Source: JBCFBK01 sp038562555 (lineage in GTDB: Bacteria > Bacteroidota > Bacteroidia > Bacteroidales > Prolixibacteraceae). Taken from it: 64,000 nucleotides of DNA. The notes beneath the pieces were generated by a model. The model searched no databases. It saw only the letters and a list, made by a program, of their open reading frames with translations, and was not told the DNA's origin. Shown here piece by piece: positions 44,423 through 53,900 of the stretch. The stretch's first letter is position 1. Each line of letters opens with the position of its first letter. A program made the position numbers and the translations under genes. The stretch spans positions 1 to 64,000 of the forward strand of contig JBCFBK010000032.1 of NCBI GenBank assembly GCA_038562555.1. The letters are read 5' to 3'.

Positions 44423-46291
44423 TTAATAAAGCACGGGAGTATAGAGATTTGTTAAATACCAATCCATGTATTGTGTACCTCCGGATTCGGTCCATTTTAT
44501 GAAATCGGGGTAACCTACACCAAAATCAATTGTTTCAATCATGTGACGGATATCTCCCGATATATTCAAACACCATGGGAGACGCTGGGTTGAGCGGTAA
44601 TAGACTCCACCATTCGAATTGTCATTGCCTGTTCCGAACAAGCTGATATCTGCTTTTGAGGTCGGATTGAATCCCATTTGGTGAACTTCACGACCCCGGA
44701 CTTGATTTACAAACAAAAACGGGTCAATCGTATTAAGCAGGTTAGGGTCAACTTCGCTAAGACTCACGTGAACGTCAATAGGCGTAACCTCCTTTGTCGC
44801 CCCACCCTGTTTCACGTTAAACATGGTTCCCAATGAGGTGGCAAGATTATCGAAAACGATCACAACGGCTTCATTACTTGATCCTTGCTCCGTTTTATTT
44901 GCATTCAGGGTAATTGACGTGCCTGAGTGAATGTATCCGCTTACATCCAGTACTGAAGCATTTGGAATACTAAGTTTGAACCCAAAACCGTTAGCGTATC
45001 CCGCTCCTGCAGCAATCACCTTAAAGTGCGCTATGAGGTCAACAACTTTATTATCTGCGTTGATATAATATTCGTATTGATATTTAATAACCAGGTCATT
45101 AAAATCATAATCTCCAAGTCCAGGCCATTGATCTTCGAAAAGAAGCGTATTCCATGCATCTTCAGCCGGATAATAAGCAATCAGGGAACGGGCTGGGTCA
45201 TTGGGAAAATCGTCCTGACTATCTGAGATTCCATCACCGTCTGCATCTTCAACAACTGCGTATCCATCTCCATTACATTCGGATTTTGCAATCGAATAAT
45301 TGACAAGGATATCGTTCATTTTACCTTGAGAATCAACCAGGTATATATTCCCGTCAAAGCTCTCTTTGTAGCCGTTGAATGTTCCAAAATATTGGGTGAG
45401 TGCATGTCCCTCTGCAGGGCCGGTTATGTTATTACTCCAACTGGTAATATTCATTGTTTTTATGTAAGCATCTTTTTCAAGAATAAGAATTGCAGAACTG
45501 TTAAAAACGGAGTTCCCGATCACTTTCAGAAATGACCCTTCCTTCATAAGGATCTTCTTGTCACTTTTCATGTTGGCAGATACGATTATCGAACAACTGT
45601 TCTCGAGCGTTGCCGTGCTGTTAACATTCAGGCTGCCCGATATCGTGGTCTTTCCATTATTCAGGAAAGTCTTGTCAATCTTAAAATCGCCGCCGACATT
45701 TATGACAGCACCAGCTTTATTTTCCAAAGTCGCTGTCGAATTAACATCAAGGTTGCCTGTCGCGTTAATTGATCCGTAGTTAAAAAGGTTCCTGTTTATC
45801 TGGAGGTAAGTGATATTAAGCGTGCCGTGATTTTCAAGTACCGCTTCAGTGTTGTTATATATTTGAAGGTTCGGGCCGCCTGTGATTGTGCCAAAATTCT
45901 GGACGCTGCCTCCAATGGCTGATAGTGTCAGGGAATTTGAATAATTAATAATGCGGTAACTATTTCCTCCCTCCCTTATTTTATCTCCGTTTACGGTACC
46001 GGTAGTACCAATAATTGTCTCAAAAAAAGCTTTATTTTTGAGACTAATCCAGGAAATATTTGCCGTCCCCTCAATAATCAATGATAAGGTGACACTATTA
46101 TTTATAGTGATTCCGCCCGACCAGTTTTGTCCTGCCGGAATAATGAACTTATTTGCGGAACTTGTCGCATCGATGTTCTTGTTTGTTCCCGTAATACTTG
46201 TGTAACCGGAGGTATCGTACGCGTTCACCCGGTTTAAGGAAACTAAAAGTAAAAAGACAATTAATATGGGGTATCCTATGGAACGTTTCAT
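44423..46291 (-). CDS. LruC-domain surface protein with internal repeats
   Basis: A 622-residue exported protein with signal peptide 1-24. The first half (about 60-290) is built from beta-rich, parallel-helix-like repeats; GNLDVNSTATLEN and GSLNVNSTATLEN are near-copies about 35 residues apart. A Ca-binding type element DADGDGISDSQDDFPNDP lies near 348. It is followed by the LruC domain, with FEDQWPGLGDYDFNDLVIKY at about 384 and a C-terminal region ending in TNLYTPVLY. LruC-domain proteins are surface or secreted proteins of uncertain function, first named in Leptospira. It is paired with a small lipoprotein 33 bp upstream and terminated by a strong hairpin. Location suggests a matrix or capsule-associated protein. 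Confidence 0.8.
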   Translation of the reverse strand: MKRSIGYPILIVFLLLVSLNRVNAYDTSGYTSITGTNKNIDATSSANKFIIPAGQNWSGGITINNSVTLSLIIEGTANISWISLKNKAFFETIIGTTGTVNGDKIREGGNSYRIINYSNSLTLSAIGGSVQNFGTITGGPNLQIYNNTEAVLENHGTLNITYLQINRNLFNYGSINATGNLDVNSTATLENKAGAVINVGGDFKIDKTFLNNGKTTISGSLNVNSTATLENSCSIIVSANMKSDKKILMKEGSFLKVIGNSVFNSSAILILEKDAYIKTMNITSWSNNITGPAEGHALTQYFGTFNGYKESFDGNIYLVDSQGKMNDILVNYSIAKSECNGDGYAVVEDADGDGISDSQDDFPNDPARSLIAYYPAEDAWNTLLFEDQWPGLGDYDFNDLVIKYQYEYYINADNKVVDLIAHFKVIAAGAGYANGFGFKLSIPNASVLDVSGYIHSGTSITLNANKTEQGSSNEAVVIVFDNLATSLGTMFNVKQGGATKEVTPIDVHVSLSEVDPNLLNTIDPFLFVNQVRGREVHQMGFNPTSKADISLFGTGNDNSNGGVYYRSTQRLPWCLNISGDIRHMIETIDFGVGYPDFIKWTESGGTQYMDWYLTNLYTPVLY

Positions 46292-46324
46292 GATTATTCA
46301 GTTTAAATTTCGGGAAATATACTA

Positions 46325-46714
46325 TCAATTTAAGGAGAGGTTACCTTGTTGAACAATTTCGTTTCCAAGGTAAATGACCACCCACACCTGAATCATATTC
46401 GACGGAACCGTGATCGTTGGAGAGTAGGTATAGTCCTCCGAGTTTACCACTCCTGCGTTGAGCAGATTTCCTCCTTCGGCGGGTGCAGCGTCGTAAATTC
46501 TAACAACGTAGCGATAAGATGTCAGTACTTCCGGGTTATCGATTTTAACACGAGCTGTTACTGTTTTCGTGGTTGAAAAAGTAAAATTATCCGGAACCTG
46601 GGCGTCCTTAATCGTTGCCGCATTTTCTGCGATTTCCTCAGCTTTGTCTTTTAAGCAGGATGTTGAATAAAGCAATAAAAATAAAATCAAGATTCCTTTC
46701 GTTACGTGCCTCAT
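46325..46714 (-). CDS. small lipoprotein upstream of LruC protein
   Basis: A 129-residue lipoprotein from the ATG at 46714. The signal has lipobox STSC (Cys near residue 19) and the mature part is beta-rich (FSTTKTVTARVKIDNPEVLT, YTYSPTITVPSNMIQVWVVI). The longer open frame back to 47002 runs through the end of the sugar transferase gene and is not used. A -7 box 24 bp upstream of the ATG supports this start. It is co-transcribed with the LruC gene. I do not recognise a named family; such lipoproteins next to LruC proteins probably act with them. Confidence 0.75.
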   Translation of the reverse strand: MRHVTKGILILFLLLYSTSCLKDKAEEIAENAATIKDAQVPDNFTFSTTKTVTARVKIDNPEVLTSYRYVVRIYDAAPAEGGNLLNAGVVNSEDYTYSPTITVPSNMIQVWVVIYLGNEIVQQGNLSLN

Positions 46715-46737
46715 AATTGATTCTAATTTTTTTTCTT

Positions 46738-46745
46738 CAAAAGTA
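46738..46745 (-). promoter_or_regulatory. -7 promoter box for lipoprotein-LruC transcript
   Basis: On the minus strand this reads TACTTTTG, an exact TAnnTTTG match. The ATG at 46714 lies 23 nt downstream. A TTG at the complement of 46770-46772 has a 24-nt spacer, a little long. Confidence 0.5.
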
Positions 46746-46844
46746 CACTTAAATTCCTTACGTTCATACCAATAAAGGATGGCATTTAGCAAAACTCTGT
46801 TTTCATTGAGCAAACGGGGACGCAGCGGGGACAAGTTTTGTTTA

Positions 46845-48020
46845 TCATACATTCTCTTTTTGGAAAACAGCAGGAATTGTACGGAGAATAATCCAGATGT
46901 CAATAAAAAAGCAATAGCGGCTCTGGGCGATTTGTGCATATTTATTGTCCAGTTGCTTGCGTTCTTCGGGCGACATTTTTTTGCTTCTTCCCCGCGCTTC
47001 AACCTGCCATAGCCCGGTGATCCCCGCAGGGCCCAAAAACCGTTCCGACCAATCGTCGGTAGTCAATAACTCAGCTTCATAAAGGGGTAGGGGGCGGTTT
47101 CCGACAACCGACATGTCTCCTTTTAAAACGTTAATGAATTGCGGAATTTCATCCAGACTAAGCCTGCGTATAATTTTACCTACTTTAGTCATCCTCGGAT
47201 CTCCTCCGAACTTTTTAAAAGTTATGTTTTTCTCCTTCCTTTTGCTTTCGAGGTATGTTGTTTCTGTGATGACGGTTTCGTCACCGATCAAAAAAGGAAT
47301 TTTATCGTTATCGATCACCATATCGTCTTCTCCGGGCTCTTCGTTTGGCGAAGTTTGTGAGCTCTGTTCGTACTGATTCAGGTAAGACAACTCCTTTATC
47401 TTGCTGTCAGCGTTGCTGTACATTGACCTGAATTTATAAAAATTAAAAATTTTATAGCCGGCGCCCACCCTTTTTGATGCATAGAAGATATTCCCTTTCG
47501 ACTCCACCCGGATGGCCAGTGCTATGATCAGAAGCAGCGGAGCGGAAACGAGCAGACCCGCCAGGGCCATAATGATATCAAAAAGACGTTTAAACAACGG
47601 AATCCGGTAGGGCTTGTATTCCGTTTCCTTGTCAGGCTCAGCAGAGGTCCTGAAAAGTTCCCCTATCTCGTTCAATATGTTGATCCGTTTTATCAGACGC
47701 TCGGCTTTAACGGGTTTGGTAAAGACATCTGCAACACCAAGTTTCAGCGCCTTTTTAACTTCTTCGGCAGATAAGCGGCTCCCCAGAATTAAAAAAGGAG
47801 CCGGATGTTGTGGGCCATACTTTTTCTTAAAAAACCGGAAAAAATTAATGGCATTGCTTCCCTGAATCTCGTTTTCACAAAGCACGGCATCCGGTTTTCC
47901 GCCTCTGTCGATCCATTTTTCTGCGTGAACGGGCGACTTAAAAGAGAAGATTTTAACTTCCGGACGGGAAAGTGATTCGGTCAGCTGCTGATCATCTCCA
48001 ATATAAAGAATCTGCGTCAT
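46845..48020 (-). CDS. priming sugar transferase fused to an N-terminal pseudo-receiver domain
   Basis: A 391-residue inner-membrane protein. Residues 4-115 have the order of a response-regulator receiver: ILYIGDD with the acidic pair 9-10, then PDAVLCENE where Glu49 replaces the phospho-acceptor Asp, Ser81 in LILGS, and Lys102 in FTKPV. Residues 138-385 are a bacterial sugar transferase (WcaJ/PglC-like core): KRLFDIIMALAGLLVS (membrane helix), KFRSM, GDPRMTKVGKIIRRLSLDEI and NVLKGDMSVVGNRPL. Such enzymes attach the first sugar-phosphate to undecaprenyl phosphate. An insertion of about 60 residues separates KFRSM from GDPRM. The usual four-helix N-terminal part is absent. It lies 115 bp downstream of a stand-alone receiver gene. 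Confidence 0.88.
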   Translation of the reverse strand: MTQILYIGDDQQLTESLSRPEVKIFSFKSPVHAEKWIDRGGKPDAVLCENEIQGSNAINFFRFFKKKYGPQHPAPFLILGSRLSAEEVKKALKLGVADVFTKPVKAERLIKRINILNEIGELFRTSAEPDKETEYKPYRIPLFKRLFDIIMALAGLLVSAPLLLIIALAIRVESKGNIFYASKRVGAGYKIFNFYKFRSMYSNADSKIKELSYLNQYEQSSQTSPNEEPGEDDMVIDNDKIPFLIGDETVITETTYLESKRKEKNITFKKFGGDPRMTKVGKIIRRLSLDEIPQFINVLKGDMSVVGNRPLPLYEAELLTTDDWSERFLGPAGITGLWQVEARGRSKKMSPEERKQLDNKYAQIAQSRYCFFIDIWIILRTIPAVFQKENV

Positions 48021-48135
48021 GAATCAGTTTTTGCCTGCTAAAATAAAGGATTTATATTGAAATAATAACGTCAAACCAGAATTTGTTATGAATCTAAATA
48101 TCAGCTATTTTTGAGAAACGAGGCTTAATCCGGCT

Positions 48136-48501
48136 CTATCCTTCAAGTACCCTCTCTATCCGGACCATCAGTTCTTCCGGGTTGAACGGCTTTGAAATAT
48201 AGTCGACAGCGCCCTGCCTTAGGCATTCGATCCGGTCCTGACTGCTTTCCCGGCTACTGAGTATAATTACGGGAATATTATTGAATGCACCGCTACCTTT
48301 AATGATCTGCAAAAATTGTATGCCATCCATTTTGGGCATTTGAATATCCGTGAGAATTAAATCGGGAATGTTCCCCTGTTGCATCCATTCGATCGCTTCC
48401 AGTCCGTTGAATCGTGTAACAACCTCATAGCTGGATTTTAAAATCTGTTTCAGCAGTGCCAGCAATTGAATTTTATCATCAACTAACAGAATCGTCTTCA
48501 T
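48136..48501 (-). CDS. single-domain response regulator (receiver only)
   Basis: A 121-residue CheY-like protein: KTILLVDDK (acidic pair), LILTDIQMPKMDG with the phospho-acceptor Asp, VIILSSRE and ISKPFNPEEL with the conserved Lys. No output domain follows. The ATG at 48501 gives the standard receiver start; the open frame goes to 48588 with an unlikely extension. It precedes the pseudo-receiver sugar transferase on the same strand, so it is probably a phosphorelay component that acts on polysaccharide priming or export by protein contact. Its kinase is unknown; the kinase at 29490 is a candidate. Confidence 0.88.
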   Translation of the reverse strand: MKTILLVDDKIQLLALLKQILKSSYEVVTRFNGLEAIEWMQQGNIPDLILTDIQMPKMDGIQFLQIIKGSGAFNNIPVIILSSRESSQDRIECLRQGAVDYISKPFNPEELMVRIERVLEG

Positions 48502-48717
48502 TGCACCGGGAAGTTGTTTTAGCGTCTTTTTAGCGTTATCTAACAAGTCACAAAGATGGTTATTTTTTTTATACAAAATCTTCTCCATGAAGATATTTTA
48601 AAAAAAGGGGTTCTTAAGAATCGCTGTGAAAGGTTTATGCAACCGAAATACCCGGATCATTGTTATAACAGGCAAATAAGTAACAGATAATTCCGAAACA
48701 CCTAACAGAAGAATAAA

Positions 48718-49392
48718 ATGGCACAATTGGTACTCATTCGTCACGGAGAATCGGTATGGAATAAGAAAAATGTTTTTACAGGCTGGGTGGACGTACCCCT
48801 TTCTGCAAAAGGTATTGATGAGGCTTTGAAGGCGGGTGACAAATTAGCGGACATTGCCTTCGATGTCGTTTATACTTCGGTACAGGTACGCGCGATTCAA
48901 ACAGCCATGATTGCCCTGGCCAGAAGTAAAAGTGATAAGACACCGGTGGTTGTGCACAGCGAAGGAAAGATGGCCGAATGGACCGGCATTTACAGTGAGG
49001 CAATGAAGAAGAACATGATACCGGTTTACCGCGACTGGCACTTAAACGAACGCTACTATGGGCAGTTACAAGGCAAGAATAAAGCTGAAACGGCCGAAGC
49101 ATACGGAGAAGAACAGGTACATCAGTGGAGAAGGAGCTATGATATCGCCCCGCCCGAAGGAGAGTGTCTCAAAGATACGGCAGAACGAACCATTCCCTTT
49201 TTTGAAGAAAAGATACTCCGCGATCTTAAGGAAGGAAAAAACGTGCTTGTTTCTGCACATGGAAACAGCCTGCGGTCCATTGTTATGTTTATCGAGAAGT
49301 TAAGCCGGGAGGAAGTGCTGAAACTGGAAATCCCTACAGGCAGTCCAATTCTCTTCAATTTTGAAAACGAACAGTTGCTCCGGCAGCAATAG
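48718..49392 (+). CDS. gpmA: 2,3-bisphosphoglycerate-dependent phosphoglycerate mutase
   Basis: A 224-residue cytoplasmic glycolytic enzyme that interconverts 3- and 2-phosphoglycerate through a phospho-His. LIRHGESVWNKKNVFTGWVD carries the catalytic His9; HLNERYYGQLQGKNKAE, PPEGECLKDTAERTIPFF and VSAHGNSLRSIV (second catalytic His) are all present. It is slightly shorter than the common 248-residue bacterial form, lacking part of the C-terminal tail. AATAAAATG around the start is a normal Bacteroidota start context. A strong terminator follows, so it is a single-gene transcript. Confidence 0.95.
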   Translation: MAQLVLIRHGESVWNKKNVFTGWVDVPLSAKGIDEALKAGDKLADIAFDVVYTSVQVRAIQTAMIALARSKSDKTPVVVHSEGKMAEWTGIYSEAMKKNMIPVYRDWHLNERYYGQLQGKNKAETAEAYGEEQVHQWRRSYDIAPPEGECLKDTAERTIPFFEEKILRDLKEGKNVLVSAHGNSLRSIVMFIEKLSREEVLKLEIPTGSPILFNFENEQLLRQQ

Positions 49393-49416
49393 CAGGCTAT
49401 TCTCTTTAATTATTGT

Positions 49417-49448
49417 AAAAGGATTATCCCGGGGTAATCCTTTTTTTT
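49417..49448 (+). terminator. intrinsic terminator after gpmA
   Basis: The perfect 10-bp stem AAAAGGATTA (49417-49426) with TAATCCTTTT (49435-49444) is followed by further T to 49448. Confidence 0.88.
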
Positions 49449-49578
49449 GTAACGCCGTCATCCGGGCTTTCCTGCTATCGAATTACTTCGTCCTTTGTAT
49501 TTCGGAGCTAAATGTCTGATTTGTTTAGTTTTTATTAATTCTAAATTACATATTTTCGCTAAAATTGTTATCTCCGGA

Positions 49579-49610
49579 TTGCAGAATATTCGGTTTCCTG
49601 TCTACTTTTG
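49579..49610 (+). promoter_or_regulatory. Bacteroidota -33/-7 promoter for the AAA ATPase gene
   Basis: TTG at 49579-49581 and TACTTTTG at 49603-49610 are separated by 21 nt, matching the Bacteroidota consensus TTG-N(19-21)-TAnnTTTG. The ATG follows at 49627. Confidence 0.65.
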
Positions 49611-49626
49611 CTTACAATAATTAACG

Positions 49627-50805
49627 ATGGAAAACCTGGTTCAAATACATCACACCTTGATCGGAAATCATGAAAATACGATCAGGAGAGAATTGATCAA
49701 TGAAATAGACTGGTCATGGCGTATGATTTGTATTAAAGGTTTCCGGGGCGTTGGCAAAACAACCTTTCTGATCGATCTGATTCGCGAAAAATACCCTGAT
49801 GATAAATCCTGCCTTTATGTCAATTTGAATAATTTTTATTTCGCGAAGCGCAAGATATTCAACTTCGCTGATGAATTCTATAAAAAAGGCGGGAAGATAT
49901 TAATTATGGATCAGATCCATAAGTATCCGGACTGGGCGGCTGAACTGCGGGCCTGTTATGACAGCTTTCCTGAGTTGCAACTGATTTTTTCCGCATCACC
50001 CGTTCTTCGCGTGATCGAAGGAAACGAAAAGCTGAAAGGCATCGTGAAGGTTTATCATTTGGAAGGGCTTTCTTTCCGGGAGTTTCTCAATTTTAAAGGG
50101 AATTTCCGTTTTAGAAGCTACAGTCTGAATGAGTTAATTGCCGGCCATGCGGCTATCGCCGGTGAAATTACCAGTCAGGTAAAGCCCCTGGCCTATTTCA
50201 ACGAGTATCTTCAAAAAGGATTTTATCCTTATTTTTTGAACGACCATACGTTTTACAGCGAAGTTCTTTTAAAGAACGTTAATCTGGCCCTGGAAATTGA
50301 CGTTACTTACCTGAACCAGATCGAACTGAAATACCTGCCAAAACTGAGAAAGTTACTGCAAATTGTATGCAGTCAGGTGCCTTTTTGTCCCAATGTAAGC
50401 AAGGTGAGCCAGGATGTGGAGACATCTCGGGCAACGATCATGAATTACCTGAGGTACCTGAAGAATGCGCGGCTGGTAAACCTGCTTTATTTGAACGGAG
50501 GGGAAAATGAATTGAAAAAACCGGCGCTGGTATATGCGCACGATACCAATATACTTTATGCCATAGGACCGGAGAACGTAAATAATAAGAATCTCCGCAA
50601 CACCTTTTTTTATAATCAGGTCGGCTACAGGTATGGGATTAAGCGTTCGGAAATTTCCGATTTTAAGGTGGATGGCAGGTTTGATTTTTCGGTGGGGGGT
50701 AAGTACACCTTGCCGGTAAACAAACAGAGTTACGCTGCCGCCGACATGATTGAAGAAGGAAAAGAAAATATTATACCCTTATGGTTATTTGGATTTTTAT
50801 ATTAA
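49627..50805 (+). CDS. AAA ATPase of the AAA_14/DUF4143 type with altered catalytic motifs
   Basis: A 392-residue cytoplasmic protein. Walker A is GFRGVGKTT (38-46). The Walker B region reads ILIMDQIHKYPDW (91-103), with Gln96 where the family normally has the catalytic Glu (DEIHKY). A winged-helix-like segment (VSKVSQDVETSRATIMNYLR) and the DUF4143 C-terminal region follow. The C-terminal nuclease-like motif reads DFKVDGRFDFSVGGK (345-359), with Ser355 in the usual Glu position. Family members are common in bacteria, and a role in defence or toxin-like systems has been suggested, but function is unproved. The two substitutions suggest ATP binding without efficient hydrolysis. It has its own promoter. 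Confidence 0.85.
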   Translation: MENLVQIHHTLIGNHENTIRRELINEIDWSWRMICIKGFRGVGKTTFLIDLIREKYPDDKSCLYVNLNNFYFAKRKIFNFADEFYKKGGKILIMDQIHKYPDWAAELRACYDSFPELQLIFSASPVLRVIEGNEKLKGIVKVYHLEGLSFREFLNFKGNFRFRSYSLNELIAGHAAIAGEITSQVKPLAYFNEYLQKGFYPYFLNDHTFYSEVLLKNVNLALEIDVTYLNQIELKYLPKLRKLLQIVCSQVPFCPNVSKVSQDVETSRATIMNYLRYLKNARLVNLLYLNGGENELKKPALVYAHDTNILYAIGPENVNNKNLRNTFFYNQVGYRYGIKRSEISDFKVDGRFDFSVGGKYTLPVNKQSYAAADMIEEGKENIIPLWLFGFLY

Positions 50806-50920
50806 AAGTGGAGAACGGAGTCCGTAGTAAGAAGGAGCAATATGATAACCTGACCATATTACATCTTGATAATCTGACTATTTTAAAAAGAAATAAATCT
50901 AAAAATTAACTTCAACAGAC

Positions 50921-53900
50921 ATGGCAAAAGACAAGAAATTTATCACCTGTGACGGAAATTATGCCGCGGCATATATCAGTTACATGTTTAGTGAGGTTGC
51001 CTGTATTTATCCGATTACGCCGTCATCAACGATGGCTGAGTATGTAGATGAATGGGCAGCGAAAGAAAAGACCAATATTTTTGGCCGTCCGGTACGCCTG
51101 GCCGAAATGCAGAGCGAAGCAGGTGCGGCGGGTGCCGTGCATGGGTCGCTGCAGTCCGGAGCGCTAACATCGACTTATACTGCATCGCAGGGATTATTGC
51201 TGATGATCCCGAATATGTATAAAATTGCCGGGGAGTTGCTGCCTACCGTATTTCACGTCAGTGCACGGGCACTGGCGTCTCATGCATTGTCGATCTTTGG
51301 CGACCATTCGGATGTTTATGCCACCCGTCAGACTGGTTTTGCCATGCTTGCTGCCGGTTCCGTACAAGAGGAAATGGATTTGGCAGGCGTTTCACACCTG
51401 GCCACCATCAAATCACGGGTCCCGTTCCTTTCTTTTTTCGACGGATTCCGTACTTCACATGAGATCCAGAAAATCGAATGCCTGGATCAGGAAGATTACA
51501 TTCCGCTGATTGACCAAAAAGCCCTGGCTGGTTTCCGCGCCCGCGCACTCAACCCTGACTCGCCCGTTACGCGTGGAACCGCTCAAAATCCCGATATTTT
51601 CTTCCAGGCCCGAGAAGCAAGCAATCCTTTCTACGATGCTGTTCCTGATATCGTGGAAGGCTACATGCAGGAAATAGCAAAGCTGACCGGCCGGGAATAT
51701 CATCCTTTTGATTATTATGGCGCTCCTGATGCTGAAAACATCATCATTGCCATGGGCTCGGTTACCGAAACCATTAAAGAGACAATTGATCACCTGGCTT
51801 CGCAGGGGAAGAAGGTCGGCTTGATGGCCGTTCATCTCTATCGTCCCTTCAGCGCCAAGTACTTTATGAATGTTGTGCCCGCGTCGGTAAAGCGCATTGC
51901 GGTATTGGACCGGAGTAAAGAACCGGGAGCAAACGGTGAACCTTTATACCTGGATGTGAAAGATTTGTTCTATGGAAGAGAAAATGCCCCGCTTATTATC
52001 GGAGGCCGCTACGGACTTGGTTCCAAAGATACCACTCCTTCACAGATTCTGGCCGTGTACGAAAACCTCGAAAGGAATGAGCCTAAAAACGGGTTTACCC
52101 TGGGCATTGTCGATGATGTAACCTTTAAATCGCTACCGCTCAAGGAAGAGATCAAGATCTCTCCCGACAATATTTATGAAGCTAAATTTTATGGATTGGG
52201 CTCTGACGGAACAGTAGGCGCTAACAAAAATTCCATTAAAATTATCGGTGAATCGACCGACAAATACTGTCAGGGGTACTTTGAATATGACTCAAAGAAA
52301 TCGGGCGGTTTTACCTGTTCTCACCTTCGCTTTGGCGACAGTCCCATCCGTTCCACTTATTTCGTAACTACGCCCGATTTTGTAGCCTGTCACGTACCCG
52401 CCTATATCAACTTGTACGATGTTTTAAAAGGCTTGAAGAAAGGTGGTTCGTTCCTGTTGAATTCGATCTGGGATGACGAAGAAACCAAAAGAAGGCTGCC
52501 GGATCATATGAAGCGGCATCTGGCCAAAAATCAGATCAACTTCTATGTTATTAACGGAACGAAACTGGGTGAAGAGCTTGGACTTGGCACCCGCACGAAT
52601 ACGATTATGCAATCGGCATTCTTCAAAATTACTAATGTAATTCCTTTTGATGTTGCCGTTGACCAGATGAAAAAGGCTATTGTTAAGTCGTACGGCAAGA
52701 AAGGGGAGAAAATTGTCAATATGAACTTTGCTGCTGTCGATGCAGGTGGTCAGTATGTCAGGAAGATTGACGTTCCGGTGGAATGGGCAGATCTTAAACT
52801 GGAAGATGAACTGGCAGCCGGCGACCGCCCTGAATATATCAGCAAATTTGTAGACGTAATCAATGCTCAGAAGGGTAACGATTTGCCCGTTTCAATTTTC
52901 AGCGGTTATGAAGATGGTACATTCCAGGCGGGAACTTCTTCTTTCGAAAAGCGAGGTATTGCCGTAAATGTTCCTGAATGGATCGCCGACAATTGTATTC
53001 AGTGTAATCAGTGTGCCTATGTCTGTCCCCACGCTGCCATTCGTCCGTTCCTGCTTAATGAAGAAGAACTGGCCAATGCTCCTGAAGGAACTGAAGCACG
53101 CGTTGCTACACCGGTTAAGCAATTTGGAGGCTTGAATTTCAGGATTCAGGTGTCTGTGCTTGATTGCACCGGTTGCGGAAACTGTGCGGATGTGTGTCCT
53201 GCCAAAACCAAGGCCCTTGAAATGAAACCGCTGGGAACCCAGGAAAGCCAGATTCAGCGCTGGAACTATATGGACAGGCATGTCACTTACAAGGAGACGA
53301 TCGTCGAGAAGGAAAAGTCGGTGAAGAATTCCCAGTTTGCTCAACCTTTGTTTGAGTTCTCCGGCGCTTGCGCAGGTTGCGGCGAGACTCCCTACATTAA
53401 GCTGATCACGCAGTTATATGGCGAACGTATGATGGTAGCTAATGCCACCGGCTGTTCATCCATCTATGGTGGTTCAGCACCTTCAACTCCGTATTGCAAG
53501 AATAAAATCAGTGGTCAGGGTCCCTCGTGGGCAAATTCCCTGTTTGAAGACAATGCTGAATTCGGCTTTGGTATGGCAGAAGGGGTCAGTTTTCAGCGCG
53601 ACAGGATTGAGAGTGTTATGAAAACTGCCCTTGCAAGCGGTATCAGCGATGCAGAAAGGACAGCCTTTGAGGCGTGGATCGCTGCAAAGAATAATGCAGA
53701 GCAAACAAAAGCCGCTTCCGCAAACGTGATCGCGGTCCTTGACGGCAATGAGGCCGGTTATGCCCGCGATATCCTGAGCCTGAAACAGTACCTTGTAAAA
53801 AGGTCGGTATGGATCTTTGGAGGTGACGGCTGGGCTTACGACATCGGTTTCGGCGGCCTCGACCATGTTTTAGCATCAGGTGAAGATGTGAATGTGCTGG

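Noticed and set aside
46715..47002. N-terminal extension of the small lipoprotein frame to 47002
   Set aside because: It runs through the end of the sugar transferase gene and places the lipoprotein signal in the middle. A -7 box supports the start at 46714.
49393..49626. tRNA or small RNA gene in the gpmA-ATPase gap
   Set aside because: The gap is explained by a terminator and a promoter. No cloverleaf or other RNA structure was seen, and none was seen in the other gaps.
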